64,000 nt of DNA from assembly GCA_029531795.1 (NCBI GenBank), contig JAPEIS010000007.1:248001-312000 (forward strand), given 5' to 3'. Positions 12,448 to 22,817 of the stretch are shown here, in pieces. Numbering within the stretch: position 1 is the first letter of the stretch; each line of letters begins with the position of its first letter. The position numbers and the translations under genes are program-made. The notes beneath the pieces are model-generated. The model was not told the origin of the DNA. It saw only the letters and a program-made list of their open reading frames with translations, and did not search any database. Origin of the DNA: Sclerotinia nivalis. Its lineage: Eukaryota; Ascomycota; Leotiomycetes; Helotiales; Sclerotiniaceae.

Positions 12448-13865
12448 CTAGACAATTCCGTTCGCCTTGTTTGCGGCATCAGCTCTAGATAGGCAATCTT
12501 CCACTACGTCCCAAAACTTCTTGATATTCAGGCTCCTTGGGATCTTGACACCCTCCTCCCCCTCAGGGAGTAGTTTGACAATAGTTCTACCCGTTTCCGA
12601 CCCTTTCTGAGCATCTTCATGAGTACCCTCAGTGACAACCTTAACCTCAAATCTCTCCCTCTTCCCTCCCTCCTCAAAATCATAAAACGGAATTTCGGCA
12701 CCCAAAATCCCATCCATTATAACCGCCACTGCCAACGGATCATGCAGCGGCGGTCCGTCACTCATACCAAAAACCCTGTCATAAGTAGCTGCAAAAAACA
12801 TAAGCAACTCCACCAACATCGTCCTCAGCGTACTCTTCTCTCCCCCATCCTTTCCACTCCTCAACATCTCCTGCACCTCCTTCGTCGCCAATACCTGATG
12901 CGTAATATCCAGTGGAATAAGCACAGCCTTCGTCTTCAAGACCTCGTGTTCGAATATAAATGCCGCAGCTTCCGGATCAACTAAGATGTTAAATTCAGCC
13001 CAGATGCTCCAATTTCCAATCCGTTCTTTATGGTCTACTCGACCTAAAACTGCGTTTGTGAAGTCGTTCCCGACGGAGCCACCCATGACACTTAATCCCT
13101 TGATATGCGTAGCTAATCCCTCATATTTCTGAAAGCATAACGCGATATTCGTCAGCGCACCCGTGGCAACAACCCAAGCCGAGCCGGGTGGCGTAGCTAA
13201 TAATGCTTTAGCCATAGCATCGATAGCCGACTCATCAACAGGTCCTTTCGCAGGTATGGGTAAGAGATTTGTTCCCTCCAACCCAGATTCTCCATGGATA
13301 GCAGGAGCATGAACAGCCGGTCGTACTAATCCGACTCCAGAACCCCGGTAGACGGGAATATGGGTTGCGGACATGGCAGTAAGAAGAGAGGTCGCATTGT
13401 AGGTAGTGTGGCTTATAGAGGAATTTCCGTGGACAGTGGAGATACCGAGGAGATTTAGAGAGGGATGGTAGGCGGAGAGGAGGATGGCGAATGCATCCTA
13501 TTTATTATTTAGCTATTCTTCTTCATCTCATTCTTAACAAATTCTATCTTCCTGGACAACTTTTGATGGCGAGAGAATAAATCATGTGACTACATAATTT
13601 CCAAAACTCTTTGCATTTTGCATTTTGCATAATGCACAGGCAGGTGGCTTAAGCCTCCAAGATGACGAATGTAAGACACTTCCAACGTGCATAGCTCTGG
13701 CAGATACGAAGATATAAAACTTACATCGTGGCCTATGCAACAGTGTTAGCCAGCGGATGATTCCAAGTCCGGTATATTTGATTTGATTTTGATTTGGTTT
13801 TACATACCTGGATCACAATCCAACCAAACATTTATCCTCTGCTCTTCAGATCCCATACTTCCCAT
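12448..13865 (-). CDS. Inosine-uridine preferring nucleoside hydrolase, 371 aa, three exons including an 8-nt microexon
   Basis: It cleaves the N-glycosidic bond of ribonucleosides for purine/pyrimidine salvage. Exon 1 is 13865-13808, exon 2 is 13732-13725 (8 nt) and exon 3 is 13497-12448; the introns are 75 and 227 nt. The three pieces join in phase to give DCDPGHDDAFAI, the Ca2+-binding Asp cluster (D16, D18, D22, D23); without the 8-nt exon the frame is lost. Other family marks are VMGGS (about 159-163), an EFNILVDPEAA segment and the catalytic His in PLHDPLAVA (H274). Length and motifs are normal for the IUNH family, and there is no signal peptide, so it is probably cytosolic. It was previously easy to miss: the longest open frame alone starts at codon 64 and lacks the active-site loop. 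Confidence 0.9.
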
Positions 13866-14362
13866 CTTTGCGATATTCGTATGGTATGTATGTATAGTTG
13901 AAAATACCTAGAAAGTATCCAGGGACTCTTAAACAGAAAGTGGTGATGATATATTTGGAGGAGGAAGTTGCCATTTGACAAAAGTGGACCGAACTTAGGT
14001 AAGCGAAGTGACAGGTTTGGCTTTTGACTGAAGAGTTTTCTGTGTTCCTTTCCTGATATTAATTGATGGTCACAGACATTTGATGCAAGTCATTTCTTTG
14101 CAGTAGTGAATTTCAAACCAGGGACTTTTCCGCTCTTTATTACTGTAGTGCAGTTTGGGTGTAATGATTATCATCAGAATCAATGCTAATTCTAATGTCA
14201 TGCTGATTTTTCCACGAGCAGCCAATTGAGCCTCATCACAAATCTAAGTAAGATTGCAAGTACCAATTCCCTTTCAGAATGTGTATAAATTCATTGCGTA
14301 AAGATGTAAAATCTTAAAATAGCTGCGGCAAGGATCGATCCGCGTCAAGATGTTAATGAATG

Positions 14363-14410
14363 TCCAATAGTCCATTAGTCCATTAGTCCATTAGTCCATT
14401 CGTCCATTCA
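14363..14410. repeat. 8-bp tandem repeat (TCCATTAG), six units
   Basis: Six consecutive 8-mers: TCCAATAG, three perfect TCCATTAG units, then TCCATTCG and TCCATTCA. It is a simple satellite. Confidence 0.85.
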
Positions 14411-15216
14411 TGAGTTATCTCGCTCCAAGTAGAGCATGAAAATCTTACCCCTTTTGTTAGTGGTTACACGAGAATTTACTTGTTTGTGCGACAATGTTCT
14501 AGAACTTCTAGTCTTGGAATCATGTCTCCGGAGTACACTTTGTTGGAATGTTTCTAGCACATTTCTAGCGTACCTTTTTTTATTTGGTGATTTTGAGGAC
14601 AGTCTATACAGGTTAATGGTTTATGGAGTTTTTTACCAGTTTCATTTGAATAAATCTGTTATCATATGTGCGGATATCGAAATAGTCATAAAATTGGCCA
14701 TTAGGCCGAGCCCTCAATCCTGTTTTCCGTGACATGAAACAAATATAAGATCCCAGCAGGATGAAAGTGTAGGTGTTCAAGATGTCTTTAAACATTGAAG
14801 TTATGATGTATTATATGTTAGAAAATTACGGGCAGCGCAAGTCGTGGTTGCGAGTAAACCCAAAATAGAGAGAAAAACTGATGTACGCCCGCGAAACAAC
14901 CAAGCTTCATTTATTTCCATCATATGAAATGTCTTGCATCGTTTTTACACGCAGAAATACCCACAATCGTACGTCGTTATCTCTAAAAATGACACCACTG
15001 AGCCGCGCAATGCCCGTTGATTGATCCACTCTCCACAATAAGCTTGCCATTATTGATGGAGGAGGTATTATATCATGAAGCCAGGGTCATTCGATTCATT
15101 ACCGACAATCTACTCGACGCCGTTGATATGCCATACATGAAACGGTCAGAATAGTGGAAGCACGGGTCTAGCGCTCTTGTTCTGCCCATTCTCAACCCTG
15201 TTGTTGAAGTGGAGAT

Positions 15217-15561
15217 GACAAAATGACCCAAAGAGTGGATGTGAGGGTCTAGTAATCGACACGTGGCGCATGTGTTCTTCTACAATACCAGAGGCCGTTC
15301 TTTTCCCATGTTTTTTCGAGACAAACAGTAACATATCCAATTACCAAAGGCTGCACTATGATCCCAAAGAAGAATATGCTCCCATTGCAGGGGTTCAGCT
15401 ATTCTGATGAGTGGTGGACGACAGTTCCAACGGAATACCGAAGCGCTAGAAAGAAGCTAGAAGTACCGTGGATGTCTCCAACTTACCTGCAAAACATGGG
15501 CAAAAAGCTTTTGCAATTGGCGGAAGATATGGCAGCAAGAACGAAGGTCTATGATAACTGA
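15217..15561 (+). other. Coding-like open stretch without a start or splice context
   Basis: About 115 sense codons are open on the + strand, ending at a stop at 15561. The last 45 codons look protein-like (W-rich, with KKLEVPWMSPTYLQNMGKKL). A second frame over 15355-15400 also reads plausibly (YDPKEEYAPIAG), which would fit a frameshifted gene end. I do not recognise the family. It may be a gene remnant or chance. Confidence 0.2.
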
Positions 15562-18130
15562 TCAAAACCCGCATTCATTCCTAGTAACGTTTGAAGACAT
15601 TTCGTTCCCGTCCTTGACTTCCTTCTGAAACACAATGAGCAATAACCTCTTACTTGCATCAGTTGGAACAACAAGCCTCCATACGAAGCCACGCGAGAAA
15701 TGATCAAAATCTGCACCTCATTGTTACTGCGACATGACCTTCTATCACCGATAGACTAGCTAGTACTAGCACTAGCCTTACTTCCATCGATCCAAACCCC
15801 ACACAATCTCTTTCTCGTTCCTCGCTTCCAGTAAGATCCGGTTTTGGATTATACAATATGAGGCATAAAGTTCAGACGAGTACTGGCAATACCTATTGAC
15901 ATACGAAATGGAACGAACACATAAGGCGAAATACAAAGCTTTTCTGCTTTTTTACCAATATCAAGCTTCAGTCGTTACTTAATTTCGATTCTACCAACTC
16001 TTAATTTGAACTTCGCTCTTCAAAGTCTTCACAACCAGCGCATGAGACGAGCAAGGCTCCGGAAACTATTATTTTATATCCTTAGAAGCTAGCATCGACG
16101 CATCGAAAGAGCCTACCCGATATCACCCCATTCATGCACAGCACTTTCTTTTACTTCTACGAAATTACGCACTTCTTTCAAACGGAAATCTAATCGGCAT
16201 CTCGGAACTTATCTTCCTTACCTTGCTTCTACCACAACTCACATCTCACCGAAACCTTCAAATCGAATTGTCTCCGTCCCTGCCTTTTCCCTTCCTGCCT
16301 GCATCCTCCTTTGTCCCCCACTTTCCTCGACCTTCAACTTCCGCACAGAAAATGTGCATCCGCCACATTCACCCCTTTCCCTCTCTATACTGCCAATCTC
16401 AATTCATCCCTCTCCAACCAATACACCCACCCAAACATGTCATCGTTAAAGAAATTACTTTTTGTCCTGGTTCGTTGTCTCTTTTCATATCTGTATACGA
16501 TTAACTTTATCGCTTCCCTCCTTTATCACCAATTCCCCTTTCCAAACCTTTTACCTCCAATCCTCTCTGCAATCATCAGCAAACACTCAGCACATCCTAA
16601 CCATATCTTAAAGCGCTTTTCTAACGCTACGCTCTTTCTAGGTTACAATATCTCAAATTATTTAACATGCCCACGAGGACTAGAAGAATTAGTGTGGGAG
16701 GATTGGACGCAGAACTCCGTTTGTGCGGACTGTGAGATGGCGTTTGGGGAAGGAATTGGGAGGTTGAGTTTGAAGTGAGGTTAAAGATAAGGGGTTTGGG
16801 AGACAACGGCGACGGAAAAGGAGGTGGAAAGATAAGGGAAAGATATAGATGGGAGATAGGGGTGGGAATATAGGGGTAAAAGAATAGGGGTTGGGAAGAT
16901 AGTGTGGGAAGATCCGTATGTTATTCTATGAATCGAGAATTAACTGTGGACTAATCGACGTACGAATTTAGTTTCTGGGCTTTGCGTAGAGTGCTCCGCG
17001 CAACCATACTTCTACCTTCTACCCGAGAGGACATTTACGAAAGCGATCATGAGATCGGATTTCTCCTTCCGCCAACATTTTATATTTCGACTAATCTACG
17101 ATATTATGGTTTCGTATAATGGGTTTCAACCTTTTTTCTCTTCTCATTTACGCTCTTCATCTCATTTATACAATTGAAGGAGCTACTTCTAATCTTGGCC
17201 AAGATATCGATTTATTTAGTTTCATTACAGTTAGTTTACCTTTGATTTCATTTTCCTATCTATAATATTAATCTAATATATGAAATCTAATATATAATAC
17301 CAAACTTTTTTCTTCCATATTCTTGGGTTGGTTTATATACCTATTAAATTCTTGGGATTTTAGGGGATTTTGTTACTTTGGTTGATGTAAAATCTTATCT
17401 AAATCACTACTAGTCTGATCTACTATTCTTGGTATGAATATACTAGATAAGATCTTACTTAGTATTTCAGTATATTATTTTTATATTTATTCTTTGAATT
17501 TTTTTGGGGGTTTTTTTTTCAATTTGGAGATCCTAAGATAATAATTATCTCGTATATATAGCGAAATCAAATCAACCCAAACCAAACCAAACCAAAGTAG
17601 GAATAGAAATTCACATATTCAAACAGCATCAAAGTGTCTAAAATTCGTCGGAGAGAAAGGAAGAAAGAAGTTTTTAGTTCTTTCATCTCTGATATATGCG
17701 CATCTACTAGTTACTAGTTACTAAAGCTCCATCGGAAACACTGAAATTGTCGAGATCCGCTTTTGTTTTAATATCTGGTGTCTTGTATCTCTATCCATGC
17801 ATAACATCTGATTTCTTCTTTTTGGTCAGTTGTATGTACATTATCCCTTATCCTACATTCTGCATCCAGCATCCTGCATGATTAAAAACTCAATTTGATT
17901 TAGAGTATGAATACCTAACAAAGGCAAAAGCAAAGCAAAAGGAATCGATAGTCGGAAGTCGAAAATCCTAGAATGAAGGGAAGTGTATGGGATTTAGATA
18001 CATGGGTGCTGGTCTGTCTGTCTTCTGGTGTACAGGAATAGCGAATGTGTAAGATACGAGGGATGTTTTATGAAATTTAGGTGTTTATATGTGGATGTAG
18101 AAGTGGGGTTGTGGTGAGTGGTGGGGAATG

Positions 18131-18291
18131 GGGAGGTTGGAAAATAGGGAAGTAGGGAGGTTGGGAGGTAGGGAGGTAGGGAGATAAGGAGGCAGGGAGG
18201 TAGGGAGGTAGGAAGGTAGAGAGATAAGAAAGTAGAAAGGTAAAAAAGTAGAAAGATAGGGAGGTAGAGAGGTAGGGAGGTTAGGAGGTTG
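18131..18291. repeat. Purine-rich minisatellite (GGAGGTAG-type units)
   Basis: About 160 bp of degenerate 8-bp units of the type GGAGGTAG/GGAGATAA, with a strong purine strand bias. On the minus strand it reads as a Pro/Thr/Ser/Leu repeat, but that frame has no support as a gene. Confidence 0.75.
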
Positions 18292-18496
18292 GATTGAAGA
18301 GTATTGTGGATGTGGGGCTGGAGTGGATGAGGAGCTAGGGTAAAGAAAGTGGAGGAACGGGGAAAGGAAGAGTCTAGTGGTGGGAAATTCGTTAGCGGGG
18401 CTTATGGATGGATAGGAGGATTGCGGGATGGGAGATGGTGGGCGGGGGGTGAACTTACTGCTAATCCTTTCTAGGAACAAGGCCACGTTCTATGAG

Positions 18497-20250
18497 TCAT
18501 GCGTGCAGAGTCATCCCGAATTTACTATCCCTAGAACTTGTTTCAGGAACTGCATAGTCCGTCTTGGATGCCTCGCCAACAGTCTCACATGAGATAATGG
18601 TATCATCTATAATCTCAATTCCAGGAATTTTCCACCCCATTTTAGAAGCAGCATCCATAGCATCAACCCTTTGCTCACGGTCCAGCACGGCGAGTTCTCG
18701 ATCGGTGATTTCAGAATTGAGTCTTGCTTCCTTTGTTTGTAGACGATTCTCAGTATATTTCAAATTTGCTTCGTGAAGCCTCAGTGCATCTTGATCATGC
18801 TTGATGACAGCTTTTTCGGACTCAATAGCCTCTTCACACTTTTTGATAGCTTCTTCCCTAACTCGGATAGTAGATTCTCTGGAGATGAGTGCAGTTTCAC
18901 TAGTCTTGACGGCAGATTCCCTAGCTAACAAGGTATCCTCCACACCCTCGATTGTATCCTCCCGAGTTTTAACATGATTTTCACGCCGAATCACATCTGC
19001 CTCTCTTGTTCTCAATGCGCTCCTGCCAAGGACTAGCAATCCTTCCCGTTCGTCAAGACCGTGTCGAATATCTTTCAACTTTTCGTTGCGTTGTGAAGCT
19101 TCGAACGCAATCCGTTCGTCCTCTAGTTCGGTGGCCTGAATGCGTACCTCAAGATCTGCAGCCGCAATTTTTAAACTCTTCTCGCGTTCGATAATTGCAG
19201 ACTCCCTAGCAGCAAAACCATCCTCTTTTTGTCGCATGTCAGCTAGAAGCTCACCATAGCGAGCATATCGAGATTTGTAATCGGCTTCCCGAAGTTCAAT
19301 GTTGGATTCTTTCTTACGGAGTTCTTCAAAGCGCGTAGCGTAATTGTGTTCGAGCTTCTGAAGAGTGACTTCGAGAGACTTGAATTTGGATCTTCGGATT
19401 TTTATGACTTCTGCAGATGTTGAAGTCGTGACTATGCGTGCCACTTCTGATTCGAATTTTTGGTACCCTTTGATTTGCAACGCTTGGTTATGAGTTGGAG
19501 CGTCATTGTAGTTAACCAACCATTCCGAAAGTTCCTCGCCATCATCAAATGGAGTGTGCTGCTCGCTCTGCTCATTTGGGAAAGTGTTAACAGTCATCAA
19601 ACCCTCAGAAGATGCATCCCTACTCACTTTTAGCTTTAGTCCTGCGTGATTTATAGGATTCGAGATTAAATCCAACTTTAGACTCACCTGAATGATCGCT
19701 TTGGTGTGAGGAGTGTTTGCACACTTCCCGACGGAACATATCTAAGACTCGTGCTTCCATCGCTGAATGGAAAGAGAGCACTAGGTTCCCAACTCTTATG
19801 TGAGTTCACCATCAACACGTAATCTCCTCGCATAACCAAATCACACTTCATGCATTCAAATCCGGGGTCTTGTAGATTATTGTTGAGTAATGTGACAACA
19901 CGACGGACAACTGGACGACCTTGGGGTTGAATTGCTTTCAGCTCCGATATTTGGGTGAAGAAAATGACATCCTGTACGCTGACATATCCACCCACAGTTT
20001 TCCAAAGGTGATGTATTGCAACGGCTTGAATTTCGCTATTGAATCTTATGTTTCCCCTGTGGAGGAATGTGATATCATTAACTTCGAGACCAAAACGAAA
20101 GACCAACGATGGCGCAGGTGATGCCAGCAAAAGAGACCTGAGATTTTCAGTTGCTTTGAGAGATAAATGGTGAAGAAGGAATGGAGTGTAGTTGATATAG
20201 TTTTTGATGCGGTGAAACACTTCGCTGACTGCCTTCTCAAGATCTGCCAT
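18497..20250 (-). CDS. Unrecognised protein: N-terminal paralogue domain plus long heptad coiled coil, 561 aa, two exons
   Basis: Function unknown. Exon 1 is 20250-19688 and exon 2 is 19619-18497; a 68-nt intron (GTGAGT to TAG) joins in phase to give KRSF-RDASSEG. Residues about 1-175 form a globular-looking domain shared with the neighbouring gene (LLLASPAPSLVFRFG here, LLLTSPIQSLIYRFG there; both also have HLW and VxVxD). From about residue 250 it becomes a coiled coil whose core runs as nearly perfect heptads, for example READVIR, RENHVKT, REDTIEG, RESAVKT, RESTIRV, REEAIKK, with Glu at position 2 and Ile/Leu/Val at position 5. I chose the ATG at 20250 because it aligns with the paralogue; the frame is open further up, including an ATG at 20364. 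There is no signal peptide or membrane segment. It is likely a lineage-specific dimeric protein. Confidence 0.72.
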
Positions 20251-20953
20251 CCTTTCGGTTTTGGAGAACAAAAACCTGGAGAGCTTGCAAGTACACAACG
20301 TGTAAATCTTTACAAACCCTTCGCGGTTCAAAACTGAAGACACCTGGAACGCTAGCGTAGTCATGTAAACAACAGAAGCGATGGCACGTGAGTCAAGATC
20401 TATCAAGGTGTATCATTCTTGGAAAGGTATTTTGAGCATTCACTGTTTATTTTTGCTATTTTTATGATATGTTTTTTGCTAGTTGAGGATGATATGAATA
20501 TGTAATAGGGAGGGTTGGGATTTTGAGTGGGGGTTGCAGATGATAGGTTGAGAGTGCGTGTGTGATGGGAAAGGGGAGCTTAGATGTTCATCGAGGTCTC
20601 CTGGTGTTTTGATGAGTTGTCATTCGAGTTTATATATTGAGAAATTATCCTATTCGTCTATCCTTCCTACTTCATCACCGCCTGCTGCATGCGCTTGTTT
20701 CACGGGTCTAGATGGAAAAGTTGGAATTGAAGCATGAAAATGATTATCATGTTCTTAAACTAGTGTAATGAGACATCCATTGAATTTATGAATTCATAAT
20801 ACCAGCTAAAGACCCCCGATACATTCATCTGAACAGAAAGTATGAAGACACATCATATTCCACGGTTCCCAACGCAAACCAATACCATTATGTAAACCTG
20901 GTCAGACAGACACAGAGAGCATGGTGTAACTATCAGAAATTGAGCAACTATTA
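20251..20953. other. Intergenic between the tandem paralogues
   Basis: About 700 bp hold the promoter of the 561-aa gene and the 3' flank of its paralogue. I see no gene, repeat or RNA here. Confidence 0.5.
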
Positions 20954-21497
20954 CTAATCGTCGCAGTGGTAGTCGATACTAGCCGCAATTCCTGGCCATT
21001 GACCGAGAGGTAAATCAAGATGGAAGCGAAGAGCACTAAAAGCACAAGCATTAATAACCATGAACCGTTAATCATAGTAGAAAAGACATTACTTACCCAG
21101 CTGGCACGCGTACATTCGCAAGTTGCGGAATGTTCTCCCAGTAGTTACCTCTCTCGCGACGTGTCATTGCGCGCTCACGAGCCGCCATCTCAATGCCAAC
21201 ATCAATCTCTCGTCGCTCAAGAGCTGCAACCCGGACTGCTAAGGTCGTCTCTCATTTTCCAAGATCTTGCTCACGGGCAGCGATATTATCTTCACGAGTC
21301 TTCAAGGATGCCACAAGAGCGATTGCATGGTTAGTGTCCCTCTCGATCCATTCCTCCTTGCCCTCAACAGCCTCTTAGCGACGACTGACTGCTTCTCTGT
21401 CCGTTTCAACTTCCATCTTATTATCGTTCGAGTTTTGGTCTTCGTATGGCTCCTGTTCTTCGCGGAACCATGGAGATACACCACGCTCATCTTCATG
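20954..21497 (-). pseudogene. Decayed coiled-coil tail of the second paralogue
   Basis: Downstream of the first stop (TAA, 21500-21498) the same frame continues as an obvious coiled coil (REDNIAAREQDLGK, ALERREIDVGIEMAARERA) interrupted only by TAA at 21377-21375 and TGA at 21254-21252. The exon ends at 21097 with a GTAAGT donor, a 61-nt intron follows, and a last exon at 21035-20954 joins in phase and ends at TAG. Both the exon boundary and the phase are preserved, so the ancestral gene was intact to 20954. All three stops could come from CAA or CGA by a single C-to-T change. Alternatives are extra introns that remove the stops (no convincing donors seen) or sequencing error. Confidence 0.6.
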
Positions 21498-22385
21498 TTA
21501 ATTAATGTCTTCATGATCGGATCCAGCAGTTGATGTAGCCGCCGGAGTATCTCTGACAAGTGAGTCCACCGTGAATTCAGAACCATGATCAGAGCTGTTG
21601 CTTACGGTTAGCATGAATTAAGTAAGTTGCTTTGACCAAAATTTTTTCAAAGCGAAGCAATGACGCAAAGGAGATAATATGCAGCAAAGACTGGATTTCC
21701 TTGGCAAAAGATGTCTACTCTAGTAGATAACGTTTCTCAAGAGGGGATAGGAATTTACTCACAAACCATCTTGTTGCATGGAAGCTGATGCATTGTTGAC
21801 ACGAGGAATTGCTTCAATTGCTCTTCCCTCCCTCACGTCAACTTCTTTGCCTTCATTGTAGAAGTAATGGCCATCATTGGGACCACCAAAAGCGGACACT
21901 GGGACCATCATCTCGAGATGTCCATTTCTAGAGAACATAATGCAATGCATGTGTTCAAGCCCAACCTCATCTTGGTGATCATCAATCAATGTTATACGTC
22001 GATTCACGGCCTCATCCGCTCGTCCAAACCAATTGACTCGAAGATTGATAGTATCTTCTACTCGAATCAATCGACCAGGAATTCTCCATAAATGATCAAT
22101 GTTGACAAGCTTGTTAGTTCCAGGACGTTCGAATTTGCTAACAGAAGTGTTTTCCAGCGCCAGAAATGTGGGTGATCCAACGTTCGTACCAAAACGATAG
22201 ATCAAGGACTGAATTGGTGATGTGAGAAGCAAATACTTATGGTACCTGTACATGGTTTGTAATGTGTCAACAACAATCGCGTTGGCATGTCTATCCGTAA
22301 AGATCTTGCCGAGCGCCTGCTCGATGGTAGCTTCTCTATTTCCCGCAGGGGAATCCGAGTGGATGTAATCTGTCGTCCCGTTCAT
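21498..22385 (-). CDS. Paralogue of the 561-aa protein, truncated at 239 aa by an in-frame stop
   Basis: Exon 1 is 22385-21763 and exon 2 is 21594-21498; the 168-nt intron (GTGAGT to CAG) joins in phase as QQDG-F-SDHGSEF. Residues about 20-190 match the N-terminal domain of the 561-aa neighbour (LLLTSPIQSLIYRFG, NIDHLWRIPG, IRVEDTI, RITLIDDHQDEVGLEHMHC). The product would stop just after an Asp/Glu-rich linker, before the coiled coil. The gene lies tandem with its paralogue on the minus strand and head to head with the 1263-aa gene, with 432 bp between the two ATGs. The domain is not one I can name. Whether the short form is made, or the locus is dead, cannot be told from sequence. Confidence 0.6.
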
Positions 22386-22817
22386 GACTGCGTTGTATTC
22401 AATCTACTGTACAGAAATTTGTTGTTGTTGTGATAAAGTAAGAAGATATCCCAAGAAGATCAAGACTGAAGCTGCAAATAATGAATATTGAAGCTAACCA
22501 AAAGTGAATCCTGGAAGTCTCTCAGTTTAAACTCAATTCGCCTCAGTATAAGTCCGAGCTAGGCTGCCATTGAATATTTTTTGTGATGCCGTGTTTGTTA
22601 TGTGTTTTGCACAGCAACGGATTCACTTGTACAGCAACCACCCCGCCATTCAAATATTCCGCCGTACTAGCTCAGAATTGGCTAGGTACTTAAACTTAAC
22701 CTCCTCACCTGCAATCCTACATCCTATTTTCTCAACAACCTCCTTTTCACAATCCCCTAATATCCGTGAAATAAAACTACAATACTATACAACAAGACAG
22801 AATACAGCACAACAATC
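22386..22817. promoter_or_regulatory. Compact divergent promoter region
   Basis: 432 bp separate the ATGs of the 239-aa paralogue (-) and the 1263-aa gene (+). Both promoters and leaders must fit here. The + side just before the ATG is A/C-rich, typical of fungal 5' leaders. Confidence 0.5.

Larger units (their letters stand above)
13866..18496. other. Long gene-poor interval (4.6 kb)
   Basis: I find no supported gene here. It contains an 8-bp tandem repeat at 14363-14410, a coding-like but incomplete stretch at 15217-15561, a pyrimidine-rich leader-like stretch at 16200-16440, AT-rich DNA at 17200-17600 with CCAAA repeats near 17580, and a purine-rich minisatellite at 18131-18291. Short open frames at 16223-16778 overlap one another and show no family match. 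Confidence 0.5.

Noticed and set aside
16223..16778. Overlapping + strand open frames that could be a small gene
   Set aside because: Pyrimidine-rich leader-like DNA; no splice model gave a protein with a recognisable or well-composed sequence.
18085..18486. 133-codon minus-strand frame rich in Pro/Ser/Thr/Leu
   Set aside because: It is the translation of a purine-rich minisatellite, with no conserved segment and no link to the gene beside it.
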